Shown here piece after piece: positions 24,765 to 32,446 of a DNA stretch of 64,000 bases. A model generated the notes under the pieces. The model was given only the letters and a program-made list of their open reading frames with translations. It searched no databases and was not told the origin of the DNA. Numbering within the stretch: the first letter of the stretch is position 1; each line of letters begins with the position of its first letter. The position numbers were made by a program, and so were the translations under genes. Source of the DNA: an uncultured Bacteroidota bacterium. GTDB taxonomy: Bacteria; Bacteroidota; Bacteroidia; Flavobacteriales; Flavobacteriaceae. The stretch covers positions 165,959 through 229,958 of the forward strand of contig CACLAD010000001.1 of NCBI GenBank assembly GCA_902604715.1, written 5' to 3'.

Positions 24765-27179
24765 CTACAATTTATATTGCAAAGTTAAATAATAGTTTCT
24801 AGGTGGGGAGGGTATTATTCCAGGTCCTGGGTATCCTGTAGCCCTTCTCGTGAAATAAGATGTGTTTAAAATATTATTTACACCCGTTTCAAACTTAATT
24901 TTACCCAATTTATAATTCATAGATAAGTCCAATATATCATAAGCCGGTATCTGGCCTATTACACCACTTAAATTAGATTCTACTGAATTTGAAGAATCAG
25001 AAAACTGGCTTGCTAAATATGAATATTGAAGGTAAGTTGTGAAGTTTTTATATCCAAATTTGATTCCATACTTGATATTATATTTTGGTACAAATTCAAC
25101 TTCCTTTCCCTGTACTCCTGGTTCATTTGATTTTATATACTTAGATTCGATAATTGAAAGGTTCAAAAATGTATTAAATATGTATGCAGAATTAAGCTGT
25201 AAAACTTTTTTTAGATTAATATCCAGTAAACTTTCCAAACCATAAATATTGGCATCACCAGTATTTGTTCTATATGCCTTAACATTGCCATCATCAAATA
25301 GTCTTTGAACAAAGCCTATTCTGTTATTGTAAGCTAGGTGAAATATATTAGCATCAAAACTGAAAAAATTATCATAATTACCCCTTAAACCCAAGTCTAT
25401 AGTATATCCTTCTTCATCTGATATTTCTGGATCTATAGCGTATGCTGGGTTAACAGTACTAATATCAGCAAAAGTGACAGAACGATAATTCTGAGAGTAA
25501 TTAGCATACAATTCTATATCATTATCCAGTTTTTGAGAAATACCAACTCCAGTCAACAAAAACAATCTTTCATTCTTTCTATTTTCCAAAATAGTATCAT
25601 GCTGAATAACATTTTGTGCTGCATCAAGTATAATTCTTTCAAATTGACCCCTAGCTTGAGTATTTATATATTCTAATCTGAATCCTGGAGTTATTGTAAG
25701 CCCATCATTGATATTAATTATATTTTCGCCGAAAACGGAAATATTCTTATTTGGATACTTGTATTTTGATTGGTTTGAATATGCAGGAAAAGTATCATTA
25801 TAAAAATCAAAATCTGCATCTGATAAGTCAGATCCGGGTCCTTGCCTACTGTAATTAGTAGCATAGTATAGTTTTGAACCTAATACAAAAATTGATTCTT
25901 TATTAAATAGATTATATTGATTTAAAAACTTAGCCTCCAAGCCAAAATTATTAAAATCTCCACTTATCAAGTCACGTGGGCCATTACTATCAACTTGATC
26001 AACTCTGTTTACTCTAAATCCCAGTGCATTTCTTACTGCGTTCAGTCCAAATAAACTGATAGATAATGATTTTTTTGAATCAAATTCATGATCATATCTC
26101 ATATTATATAATAGCCAGTCAACATTGAACCAATTCCTCGCTCTATTACTTTGAAAAGGATTGTTTGAAAACATTTGATCGTTTAATCCTCCTGCTTGTT
26201 GTGTAAGGTATGTAAAGTAGGTTAGGTCAAATGATAATTTTGATTCCTTATTGATATCATAAATAGTTTTTAGAAAAAAATTTTTCGAATTAAAATAAGA
26301 GTTATCTCTGAAACCATCTCCTTGCTTAAAATTAAAATAGGTATAATATCTAAATTTATTTTTAGAGCCTTTATAGCTTGTAAAATTTGTGTATAAATTA
26401 TTACTTCCGATAGAGTTTCTTGTTATAATTTCTTGTCTTTGATTTTTTTTTGGCTCTTTCATCACAAAATTAACTAATCCACCAAACTGTGTACCATATT
26501 GTAAAGAAGCAGCACCCCTTACGATTTGTATATTACTCAGACCCTCTGAAGGTGGAGTGTAGTAACTTTCAGGATACCCCAAAACATCAGCACTTATATC
26601 ATATCCATTTTGTCTAGTATTGAAATTTGATGTTCTATTTGGGTCTAGGCCTCTACCCCCAATGTTTAGTTGTAAACCTGCATCATCATTTTGAAATATA
26701 TTTAAACCAGCCACCTGTGAGTAAATCTGTCTCGAATTATTACTCGCTAAGTTTGCCATACTTTGATCAACCAGTACAACTTCACTTTTCTTTCCTTCGA
26801 ATATACTAGTACCTTCAACTGGATTTAATCTCTGTAGTGAAAAAATCTTTTCATTTCTAACAATAATTTCAATTTCATCTAAATTTTTCACAAGTGGTTT
26901 GAGATATATGGTTTCATTCTGGTCTAATTTTTTTTCATTTAACTCATAGTTTTCCAAATAAAAACTGATTAAATCATTATTGTAAGCTTCAAATGAATAA
27001 AACCCTTTTTCATCAGAAATTTCCAAAAGACCTTCAGATTTAGAGTATATTTTAACTCCACTGATGGCTTGATTGGTCTCTTCATCAATTATATACCCTG
27101 AGAAAATTTGCTGAGATATAATTGTCTCTGAAAAAAACAGAAAAATAATTAATATTTTACAGGAGACTTTTGATTTCAT
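24765..27179 (-). CDS. TonB-dependent receptor, FecA-like, with carboxypeptidase-regulatory domain
   Basis: This 804-residue outer-membrane receptor has a signal peptide (residues 1-22). A CarboxypepD_reg-like beta-sandwich follows at about 22-100 (FSGYIIDEETNQAISGVKIYS). Next come a plug (IQIVRGAASLQYGTQFGGLVNFVM region, about 120-240) and the barrel, ending YLTLQYKL. The context (imelysin and DUF4856 lipoproteins, and a Fur-like palindrome at the operon head) suggests a ferric chelate such as dicitrate as ligand. The start overlaps the HTTM gene by 23 bases. Confidence 0.9.
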   Translation of the reverse strand: MKSKVSCKILIIFLFFSETIISQQIFSGYIIDEETNQAISGVKIYSKSEGLLEISDEKGFYSFEAYNNDLISFYLENYELNEKKLDQNETIYLKPLVKNLDEIEIIVRNEKIFSLQRLNPVEGTSIFEGKKSEVVLVDQSMANLASNNSRQIYSQVAGLNIFQNDDAGLQLNIGGRGLDPNRTSNFNTRQNGYDISADVLGYPESYYTPPSEGLSNIQIVRGAASLQYGTQFGGLVNFVMKEPKKNQRQEIITRNSIGSNNLYTNFTSYKGSKNKFRYYTYFNFKQGDGFRDNSYFNSKNFFLKTIYDINKESKLSFDLTYFTYLTQQAGGLNDQMFSNNPFQSNRARNWFNVDWLLYNMRYDHEFDSKKSLSISLFGLNAVRNALGFRVNRVDQVDSNGPRDLISGDFNNFGLEAKFLNQYNLFNKESIFVLGSKLYYATNYSRQGPGSDLSDADFDFYNDTFPAYSNQSKYKYPNKNISVFGENIININDGLTITPGFRLEYINTQARGQFERIILDAAQNVIQHDTILENRKNERLFLLTGVGISQKLDNDIELYANYSQNYRSVTFADISTVNPAYAIDPEISDEEGYTIDLGLRGNYDNFFSFDANIFHLAYNNRIGFVQRLFDDGNVKAYRTNTGDANIYGLESLLDINLKKVLQLNSAYIFNTFLNLSIIESKYIKSNEPGVQGKEVEFVPKYNIKYGIKFGYKNFTTYLQYSYLASQFSDSSNSVESNLSGVIGQIPAYDILDLSMNYKLGKIKFETGVNNILNTSYFTRRATGYPGPGIIPSPPRNYYLTLQYKL

Positions 27180-28515
27180 CTTTTATTGGAATAATCCATG
27201 TTTTATGTTTTAAATCATTTTTTTGTTTATATAAGTCAGCTTTAGGATCGATAAATCTTTTACTAGGTCTACCATTAAGAGTTACATAACTATCTGCATA
27301 TACAGAAACATCATTAAAACCTCTTTTTTTAAATGTATCTCCAAGATAATGTGCATACTCCAGAATCATATCAGGCTGAAAACTCATCTGCTTTTCTTGA
27401 AAAGGAGTAAGAAATTCTATATTATCAATAAGCTGAAATTTATTTGAACTATTATCTACAACTTTAAAGGTCGTATAACCTGTTTTTTCTATAAGCATAA
27501 CCCTCCATGAAAATCTGTATCCCTGTTCATTCCATAATAACTCACCAGGATATAAAATACTTCTTAAAGGAAATAAGATCTGAATGATAAAAAATGCTGA
27601 TAATATTGGAATAACGAGCTTATTTCTCATATGGTTTTTAGGGTCAGAAATGAATTTTTCATTATTTATAATTTTTAATCTAAAAATGTACCTTATTAAG
27701 TCAAGAATTTTTTTATGTAAACCATTATCAAAAAATATTATACAACTGAATATCATTATGTAAGGGAACATTCCAATCGGTGGAAATAAAATTCTTGTCA
27801 TTATATGAAAAACTATGACCATAAAAAATGCAAAATATCGAGTTCTCTTATACAATAATAAGAAAGGAATTATACAGTCATAAATCATACCGCCCCAGCT
27901 AAATAAATAGTATGAAAAGTTTTTTTGCAGCAAAGTTTCACCAATTATGGGGATTGTATATTTTGCTCTTAACCAAATTTTTAACGGTTGAGCATGAATC
28001 AACCAATCAGAGTTAATTTTTGCAAGACCAGCATAGATATAAACTATTATTATTAAAAATTTTAATGAGTCAACAGTCCATTGAGGAATTTTAAAATTCT
28101 TTCGACTGTTTACAGCAAAATAGGCTGAACACGGTAAGAAGATCATTAAAAAAGAAATACAACTTATTAAATAATAATGATTTAGATAAGTTGTCTTATC
28201 CATCAATTCGATATAAGTAAAACTTAAAAAAAGTATTATTATGGCAGACCTATATTTATATCCAATTGTAACAAATAATGCTGAACAAAAGCATATCAAA
28301 AAAATAAGATAAGTATAAATACCAATTGGTTTTATCCAAGAAAAACCGTAATAAGAAAAATGAAAGTCTGGTTCTAAATACAAAGACTCTATCCATCCAT
28401 TTAGTGCAAATCTAGCCAGGCTAAACATTACAAGAATACCGAAACCTATTCTGTATAATGCAAGGGAGTATGGGTGAGATTCTTGTTTAAAATACCTCGA
28501 TAAATTATTTATCAT
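27157..28515 (-). CDS. HTTM domain membrane protein (vitamin K-dependent gamma-carboxylase-like)
   Basis: This 452-residue protein has about eight to ten membrane helices in the N-terminal 330 residues, in the pattern of HTTM proteins (YRIGFGILVMFSLARF, TYLNHYYLISCISFLMIFLP, YAGLAKINSDWL). A soluble C-terminal part follows (RFSWRVMLIEKTGYTTF). The family includes vitamin K-dependent gamma-carboxylase, but bacterial members in iron operons have no proven reaction. It lies between the imelysin gene and the FecA-like receptor, and overlaps the latter by 23 bases. Confidence 0.87.
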   Translation of the reverse strand: MINNLSRYFKQESHPYSLALYRIGFGILVMFSLARFALNGWIESLYLEPDFHFSYYGFSWIKPIGIYTYLIFLICFCSALFVTIGYKYRSAIIILFLSFTYIELMDKTTYLNHYYLISCISFLMIFLPCSAYFAVNSRKNFKIPQWTVDSLKFLIIIVYIYAGLAKINSDWLIHAQPLKIWLRAKYTIPIIGETLLQKNFSYYLFSWGGMIYDCIIPFLLLYKRTRYFAFFMVIVFHIMTRILFPPIGMFPYIMIFSCIIFFDNGLHKKILDLIRYIFRLKIINNEKFISDPKNHMRNKLVIPILSAFFIIQILFPLRSILYPGELLWNEQGYRFSWRVMLIEKTGYTTFKVVDNSSNKFQLIDNIEFLTPFQEKQMSFQPDMILEYAHYLGDTFKKRGFNDVSVYADSYVTLNGRPSKRFIDPKADLYKQKNDLKHKTWIIPIKDEIKSLL

Positions 28516-28526
28516 ATTATCTTTCT

Positions 28527-29648
28527 CTAGTCTCCGTCCGCATCATAATAATCGACAGCAATCCCAAGAATGGATAACATATTTGTTTTAAGCCTTACTA
28601 CACCTTGTTGAATTGCATCATATGCTTCAAGCATTTTCATATTGTCAGTTTCAATTTGTAAAGCAAAGTTATCGTTTAACAAATTGATTTTAATCATTGA
28701 GCTGTCAAAAGAATCAATTATGTCGTCTTCAAGTCCGATAAACATAGAAGAATCAGAGTAATTGGTGTCATCCAGGTAGGCCAAATAGTCATAAAGACCT
28801 TCTCCATTTGTTTGAGAGTCTCCAAAGTGAATTCCCTTAAAAAAATCTGTACTGGCCTGTAATGCTTCAATTGCTAATATCTTAGAAATATCTGATTTGT
28901 AATATGCCTCAACATTTTGTGGTAATTGTCCTGACCAAACACCAGCAGGTATTCCGATTTTATTAGCTCGAAGACCCTTTTCATAAAAGTATACAAAATC
29001 ATTAGCTAGTTTATTTAAACTAGAGGTAGAAGTATTCCCGGTTGAATTTATAAAAGACTGTCTGTTTATTTCCCAGTAATTGATAACAGAATTTGTATTA
29101 TTTACCATCTTTGAAACCAAAAGGTTTAAATATCCAAATGTTAAGTTATTATCAGTAATATAAATATTTAGAATCTGATCATTAGTATCACCTAGTCCAA
29201 ACAATAAATAATCAACCGCAGGAAAACCTTGGGCTGAAAACTGGTTTGAATTACCATCCAAATCAACATTTTCAGAGTAAATATTTTGCGTTATTCTTGT
29301 AATATTAGCTGGATAAATATTCATTTTTGATGCGTAAAATATTTCTTCTGCATAACCAATATTAAACATTTCAATATGTTGCCATGCTTTGTAGGCATCA
29401 ATAAATTGATCTTGCATCAGTTCTAGATTTGATATAGATCTATCTTGACCAAAAGAATTAACAGCTGATTCGAATAGCTCTAATTGGCTGTCAAAATTCT
29501 GATGTGCAGGAATCATTATGTTATCAACCACATTACTAAGTAGTGATGATCTGTCATAGCCATCAGTTGATGAATTATTGTCATTTTCAGTACATGAAAT
29601 TGATAGAAGCGTGATAAAAAATAAAATAATTAAATAATTAAATCTCAT
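28527..29648 (-). CDS. Imelysin-family lipoprotein with altered GxHxxE motif
   Basis: Imelysin proteins (IrpA/EfeO-like, peptidase family M75) are iron-regulated envelope proteins thought to bind iron. The 373 residues start with a lipoprotein signal (LLSISCTENDNN). They have the helical imelysin fold, with FIDAYKAWQHIEMFNIGYAEE near residue 85 and LRANKIGIPAGVW. The family GxHxxE site appears here as GFPAVDYLLFG, with Pro and Asp in place of His and Glu, so metal binding may differ. It is the second gene of the iron operon. Confidence 0.88.
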   Translation of the reverse strand: MRFNYLIILFFITLLSISCTENDNNSSTDGYDRSSLLSNVVDNIMIPAHQNFDSQLELFESAVNSFGQDRSISNLELMQDQFIDAYKAWQHIEMFNIGYAEEIFYASKMNIYPANITRITQNIYSENVDLDGNSNQFSAQGFPAVDYLLFGLGDTNDQILNIYITDNNLTFGYLNLLVSKMVNNTNSVINYWEINRQSFINSTGNTSTSSLNKLANDFVYFYEKGLRANKIGIPAGVWSGQLPQNVEAYYKSDISKILAIEALQASTDFFKGIHFGDSQTNGEGLYDYLAYLDDTNYSDSSMFIGLEDDIIDSFDSSMIKINLLNDNFALQIETDNMKMLEAYDAIQQGVVRLKTNMLSILGIAVDYYDADGD

Positions 29649-29664
29649 AACTTTATATAATGCA

Positions 29665-29698
29665 GAGAGGAAACAGCAATAAATGCTGTTTCCATCTC
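29665..29698. repeat. Strong intergenic hairpin between the DUF4856 and imelysin genes
   Basis: GGAAACAGCA (29669-29678) and TGCTGTTTCC (29684-29693) pair perfectly around a 5-base loop. GAGA/TCTC extends the stem across a bulged A. No T-run follows on the minus strand, so it is more likely an mRNA-stability or processing hairpin than a full terminator. Confidence 0.7.
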
Positions 29699-29755
29699 AA
29701 AATTTAGAAAACAAAAAAAATAAATTGGCAAAACTTGTACCAATTCATCAAGTTT

Positions 29756-30985
29756 TTAGTCAATGTTTAAAGTAACACCATTAGCCTCGAATGCTTGTTT
29801 TACTAAAGCAATCATTCCAGGATACTGTGAAGATGCAGGTGCAGTCAACACAGCTGGGTTCATGTTATGGAAATCACCCATATAGTTGGCTAAAAAGTAC
29901 TCCACAGTAGCTTTGTCCAAAAATGGCTCATCATTTCCATTATTAGTAAACTGTAAACTCAAAAGGAATCCCCATCCCTCTGAAAGAGAATGGTGTGCCT
30001 TAGCTATATTGCCAACTTCTAACTTGGCTACGTAGTCATTCATGTAGTGAATTGCATAATAACCAATAACTTTCGATAATTCAACCTTTATAATGGCAGC
30101 TTGCTGATCTCTAAGATCGTAATCTTTATTGACAATAGCTGTTCTACCCATGATGAATGCATCATATACAACTTGACCGATTCCGGGTTCGTATCCACCT
30201 TCATCATTTATTTTCTTGAAATATTTCATCAATAAACTTCCAGAACCAGATGGGCTCGCTCCAGCATTAGCTAAATTATCGCCTTCAAGGCCATATAAGT
30301 ATCCAAAACCTTCGTCCCATTTATGTTCCATGTCAGTGTAATTATTGTCACCTGAAAGAACATCATTGTCGTTGTCTTCAATTCTAGTTCCAGAATCTAA
30401 CTGATTTGGGTGAATGTAATTGTTCACTATTTGATCTAAAGTAAAGGCACCAATTAACCCTTTAAAAAATAGCTGATCAATTTCCTGACCTGCACCGTTC
30501 AAATGATAAGTTGAAGCACCATCAGGAGTTGAAATTGCACCTGGCTGTCCTGGACCAGCATCACTTGTCCAATTAGGAACTACATTATTAGCATAATCTA
30601 CAATCATATCATCAAACATTTGTTTGGTAGTAGCGCTACCTGCAAGAGTTGATGCAGCTGTTTTACTACCAATAATTTTTGATGTACCATTTAGAGATGC
30701 ATCCGCAAAACCAGCTGAACCATTAGCATCTCCATTGAACATTAAGTCTAAACCACTTTCAGTAGCTTCACTTGAATTTAATGCAGCATATAATTCTTCA
30801 GCTTGAGTTAATCTTGTTGTTTGACCTGAGAAACTTACAGATGACTCTCCATTTCTAGAAAAATCGTAAGACGTTGGAGCGACTATATTGGTGCCTCCGT
30901 TATCATTATCGTTATCATCGTTATCACAAGAATAAACAAAAATTGCCAATGATAAAATCAATGACTTGTATATTAGGTTTTTCAT
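29756..30985 (-). CDS. DUF4856 family lipoprotein
   Basis: This 409-residue protein begins with a lipoprotein signal (LAIFVYSCDNDDND, Cys20) and a low-complexity Asp/Asn linker. The DUF4856 pattern follows: YDFSRNGESSVSFSGQTTRLTQAEEL, then a largely helical body with DMEHKWDEGFGYLYG and KAHHSLSEGWGFLLSLQ. The function is unknown; in flavobacteria I recall it next to imelysin genes, as here. It heads the minus-strand iron operon, behind a TATATTTG box and a perfect 7-1-7 palindrome. Confidence 0.88.
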   Translation of the reverse strand: MKNLIYKSLILSLAIFVYSCDNDDNDNDNGGTNIVAPTSYDFSRNGESSVSFSGQTTRLTQAEELYAALNSSEATESGLDLMFNGDANGSAGFADASLNGTSKIIGSKTAASTLAGSATTKQMFDDMIVDYANNVVPNWTSDAGPGQPGAISTPDGASTYHLNGAGQEIDQLFFKGLIGAFTLDQIVNNYIHPNQLDSGTRIEDNDNDVLSGDNNYTDMEHKWDEGFGYLYGLEGDNLANAGASPSGSGSLLMKYFKKINDEGGYEPGIGQVVYDAFIMGRTAIVNKDYDLRDQQAAIIKVELSKVIGYYAIHYMNDYVAKLEVGNIAKAHHSLSEGWGFLLSLQFTNNGNDEPFLDKATVEYFLANYMGDFHNMNPAVLTAPASSQYPGMIALVKQAFEANGVTLNID

Positions 30986-31014
30986 AATTTGATTAAATTT
31001 TTAAATTTCAAATA

Positions 31015-31022
31015 CAAATATA
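31015..31022 (-). promoter_or_regulatory. Promoter -7 box of the DUF4856 iron operon (TATATTTG)
   Basis: On the minus strand this is a perfect TATATTTG, 30 bases before the ATG. The Fur-like palindrome at 31031-31047 covers the -33 region of this promoter, the position expected for a repressor. Confidence 0.65.
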
Positions 31023-31030
31023 TGTATTAG

Positions 31031-31047
31031 TTTAGATTCAATCTAAA
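31031..31047. promoter_or_regulatory. Fur-like 7-1-7 palindrome before the iron operon
   Basis: TTTAGATTCAATCTAAA is a perfect palindrome around a single central base (TTAGATT-C-AATCTAA plus one flanking pair). A near copy, TTTAGAGTTATTCTAAA, lies at 44601-44617 before the iron ABC operon. The form matches the 7-1-7 model of Fur-family boxes. The binding protein is not in this window. Confidence 0.7.
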
Positions 31048-31130
31048 TAAAAATAAGAAAAAAAATAAAAAATTTAGTGTGTGTTACAAATATATCTGTA
31101 AACGATATATTATTTAGAATCAAAATCAAT

Positions 31131-31174
31131 TAACAGATTGAACTCATAACAAAACAAAAGAACTTCTAGCGTTA
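31131..31174 (+). promoter_or_regulatory. Shared haem-regulon element before hemA
   Basis: This is the second copy of the 44-base element at 21587-21630 (34 of 44 identical). It begins TAACAGATTGAACT, has AAAAGAACTT with GAACT repeated 20 bases apart (31140 and 31160), and ends CGTTA. It ends 23 bases before the -7 box TA, the same spacing as at the haem receptor gene. Confidence 0.75.
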
Positions 31175-31196
31175 CTTTAAATATAAAATTTGCATT

Positions 31197-31204
31197 TATC
31201 TTTG
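31197..31204 (+). promoter_or_regulatory. Promoter -7 box of the hem operon (TATCTTTG)
   Basis: A perfect TAnnTTTG box lies 19 bases before the hemA ATG at 31223, so the leader should be only about 12 bases. This position argues against the TTG at 31190 as start codon, since it lies upstream of the probable transcription start. Confidence 0.65.
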
Positions 31205-31222
31205 CAAATTGATAAAGATAAT

Positions 31223-32446
31223 ATGTTAGGATTAATAAGCTTAAATTATAAAATAGCACCGGTAAAAATCCGCGAACTCTTTTACATATACCCTGAGGAA
31301 CATCAAATAATATTTAATGAAATTAATAATAGAGTAACGCTGAAAGGCCTCTTCATCATCTCAACATGTAACAGAACAGAGCTTTATTTTGAAACAGCTG
31401 AAAATCAAGCTAGCCATAACAAAATATTCCACTCGGTTATTATGACTCTTGGCAGGCTGAAAAAGTTTAATGACGGATTGAGACCATATATTAAGAAAAA
31501 AGAGGGATCTTTTGAAATTTCAGAACACCTATTCAGGCTTTCTAGTGGACTTGAATCGATGATAATTGGTGAATTTCAAATTGTTGAGCAAATAAAAACT
31601 GCTTATAATATTTGTAAAGACAACAAAATGCTGAGCCCGGCCATTGAAAGAATGATACAAAAGTCATTAGAGGCCAGTAAATTTATAAGAACGAACACCG
31701 AAATTGACAAAGGCGGAATTTCTGTGAGCTCAGCTGCCATTGACCAAATTGGAAATATTGATAACTCTGAAAAATTATCGATATTATGTGTGGGGGCAGG
31801 CAGAACATCAAAGCTTTCTATAAAACAACTTTTCTCAAAAAATTTTGGAAAAATATTTATAACAAATAGAACTGAAGCTAACACCACTCACCTAGTTGAA
31901 AAGTTTGACCTAAATCTGGTAAAATTTTCCGAATGGAAAAGCAAATTAGAATTTGTTGATATTATTATTTTTAGCACTTCATCCAAAAAACCCTTGTTAA
32001 CAGACAAAGACCTTTTGAATATTGATTCAAAAAGAAATAAAAAAATAATATTAGTTGATTTATCTGTTCCAAGAAATATTATCATAAACAACAATTATAA
32101 TAAGGTAGAACTGGTTGATCTTGATAAACTAAAGGATAAGGTAAACGAAAATTACAACAGGAGAATATCAGAAGTTAAAAAAGCTGAAAAGCTTATCGAA
32201 AAGTATGTCATTGAATATAACCAATGGTTAGATTCTAGAGAATTAAGACCCAGTATAATTTCTATAAAAAAGGAAATTAAAAACCTAATGTCTGATACTG
32301 AGAGCATAGAAAATAATAATAGAGAAATACAGGAAATATATGATAAATTTTCAGACAGATTAGTAAAAAAGATCATAAGTGTTAGTGAAAATGGAAAGAA
32401 CACTGATGCTTTAAAAATTATAAATAAAATTTTCACTGATGATTAA
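31223..32446 (+). CDS. hemA: Glutamyl-tRNA reductase
   Basis: HemA reduces glutamyl-tRNA to glutamate-1-semialdehyde with NADPH, the first step of the C5 route to tetrapyrroles. From the ATG at 31223 it has 407 residues. Motifs include the catalytic Cys in IISTCNRTELYFE, SGLESMIIGEFQIVEQIK, the NADPH loop CVGAGRTSKL, and VDLSVPRNI. An upstream in-frame TTG (31190) would add 11 residues but lies before the promoter box. It is the first gene of an eight-gene haem operon, and its stop overlaps the next start by 8 bases. Confidence 0.96.
   Translation: MLGLISLNYKIAPVKIRELFYIYPEEHQIIFNEINNRVTLKGLFIISTCNRTELYFETAENQASHNKIFHSVIMTLGRLKKFNDGLRPYIKKKEGSFEISEHLFRLSSGLESMIIGEFQIVEQIKTAYNICKDNKMLSPAIERMIQKSLEASKFIRTNTEIDKGGISVSSAAIDQIGNIDNSEKLSILCVGAGRTSKLSIKQLFSKNFGKIFITNRTEANTTHLVEKFDLNLVKFSEWKSKLEFVDIIIFSTSSKKPLLTDKDLLNIDSKRNKKIILVDLSVPRNIIINNNYNKVELVDLDKLKDKVNENYNRRISEVKKAEKLIEKYVIEYNQWLDSRELRPSIISIKKEIKNLMSDTESIENNNREIQEIYDKFSDRLVKKIISVSENGKNTDALKIINKIFTDD

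Noticed and set aside
31114..31130. A third Fur-like site before hemA (TTTAGAATC...)
   Set aside because: The left arm matches but the right arm does not form the palindrome; too weak to call.
31190..31222. hemA start at TTG 31190
   Set aside because: The -7 box TATCTTTG is at 31197-31204, so this codon would not be transcribed from that promoter.
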